A stretch of DNA of 64,000 nucleotides, from positions 38,842,197-38,906,196 of the forward strand of contig CM063113.1 in the NCBI GenBank assembly GCA_031841125.1. Direction: 5' to 3'. Positions 63,003 through 64,000 of this stretch are shown in pieces (position 1 is the first letter of the stretch; each line of letters starts with the position of its first letter). Both the position numbers and the translations under genes were made by a program. This stretch comes from Acanthococcus lagerstroemiae (lineage: Eukaryota; Arthropoda; Insecta; Hemiptera; Eriococcidae). The notes under the pieces are model-generated. The model was not told the DNA's origin. It saw only the letters and a list, made by a program, of their open reading frames with translations, and made no database searches.

Positions 63003-63887
63003 CATAGGTTGTCGCTAAGTAGCTGAGACTAAAATTCGTACGGCCCACCAACGCTACCTAGTTTCAACGTAGTAGGGGAATAATTTGATTCATTAGCTAT
63101 CGATTGAGACCATGCCGAGCTCATTTGATTGAAAACTCGCTGTTCCAGACCAATTTGAAAAAAAGAAAACATATGCCTTGACCCCGACAGGCTTTTTAAA
63201 GATTAATCATCATCTTCATTAAGTACACGAATGTCTTTTTCAAAATAAGCGCCATTCATGGCTATACAGGCGTCCATTCGTTCTTGCCATTTATCGAACG
63301 TTTTCGCGTATTCCACCGCCGGTAAGGAGGAGAAAAACATCTGCGCCGCAGTGATGCGACTTCTTGATTTGTGTTGAATTGACGATCCCGTGAGGTTGCC
63401 TTTAGTTTAGGAAATAACCAAAAGTCGCAGTGGGCGAGAGGTCAGAACTATATGGGGGTGGGGGTGAATTGTGATTTTTTTAGAAGTCATCACTGCGGCG
63501 TAGATGTTTTTCTTCTGCTTACCGGCGGCGGAATACGCGAAAACGTTCGATAAATGGCAAGAACGAATGGACGCCTGTATAGCCATGAATGGCGCTTAAT
63601 TTGAAAAAGATATTCGTGTACTTAATGAAGATGATGATTAATAAAACATTTTGTAATCGTATGATTTTTTTCCTTTTTAAAAAAATTCTTTAAAAAACCT
63701 GTAGGGGTCAACGCATATGATTTTTTTCAAATTGGTCTGGAACATCGAGTTTTCAATCAAATGAGCTCGGCATGGTCTCAATCGATAGCTAATGAACCAA
63801 ATTATCCCCTTATTGCGTTGAAACGCCGATAGGTAGCGTTGGTGGGCCGTGCGAATTTTAGTCTCAGTTACTTAGCGACAGCCTATG
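63003..63887. mobile_element. mariner-derived foldback, two inverted 3' halves
   Basis: The ends CATAGGTTGTCGCTAAGTAG and its inverse (…TTACTTAGCGACAGCCTATG) are flanked by TA. The two arms are near-identical inverted copies about 420 bases long. Each contains the 3' end of a mariner transposase gene: KTFDKWQERMDACIAMNGA-x-FEKD and a stop. In the left arm (minus strand) the tyrosine is intact; in the right arm the codon is TAA. Upstream in the left arm, CDFWLFPKLK marks the third catalytic acid region in another frame. The 5' half of the transposase is absent. Confidence 0.85.
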
Positions 63888-64000
63888 TATTTAAATTTTT
63901 GAATTTTTGTAAATATTGACAAAAGTATTGCCTACCATTATAATATATTCATAATTCAGTTAATTTAGGCACATTCTTCTAAACACACCAGAAATAAGAT

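Overview
This is a 64 kb piece of an AT-rich animal nuclear genome, almost certainly an insect. The genes have GT-AG introns, long intergenic gaps and animal-specific families, and the gene-free DNA is packed with nested transposable elements. A sap-feeding hemipteran is a guess only; nothing in the window fixes the order. No bacterial, plasmid or CRISPR features were seen.

Six protein-coding genes could be assembled with certainty or near certainty from exon-by-exon reading. All multi-exon models keep frame across every junction. From left to right they are: a MYST histone acetyltransferase of the MOF/KAT8 type (minus, 10375-13588, 430 aa); ribosomal protein S25 (plus, 14524-15929, 119 aa), head-to-head with MOF; DAD1, a subunit of oligosaccharyltransferase (plus, 18218-18735, 112 aa); the ER ubiquitin ligase AMFR/gp78 (minus, 19124-23436, 606 aa), tail-to-tail with DAD1; a receptor tyrosine phosphatase of the PTP10D type whose 1527-codon reading frame has no intron (plus, 31427-36010); and a GILT-like thiol reductase (minus, 46889-48938, 239 aa). 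A seventh, unrecognised gene is represented by one exon of 369+ codons at 5927-7048, whose protein carries three 43-residue repeats.

The rest is mobile DNA in several layers. (1) hAT-type non-autonomous elements with 8-bp target duplications occur at 94-970, 27791-30770, 28717-29600, 29686-30129, 36893-37160, 37964-38314 and 61921-62163. Many are built from a short word repeated with errors (TTCGG/TTTCAG, GGTTAACGG, GCTTC, TTAGC, TTTCG). (2) There are many small inverted-repeat elements (MITEs), including a family with GGACGCTGTT ends (at least six copies) and one with CCGTAAACTGGGG ends (three copies). (3) LINE remains include RTE-type copies at 8425-10130 (interrupted by a DNA element that itself contains another) and 54961-57660 (interrupted by a Jockey-type element). 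(4) Two arrays of a degenerate ~45-bp unit occur at 4330-5325 and 51088-53467; both change orientation in the middle, and the second is bounded by inverted repeats. (5) At the right edge lie a MULE-type transposase fragment (62282-62914) and a mariner-derived foldback (63003-63887).

Functionally the genes do not form one pathway. DAD1 and AMFR are both endoplasmic-reticulum proteins, for glycosylation and degradation respectively. MOF and RpS25 share an intergenic promoter region. The most striking contrast is the GC-rich, intronless phosphatase frame in an AT-rich, intron-bearing neighbourhood. The most unusual non-genic signal is the class of hAT-like elements made of iterated short words, nested up to three deep.
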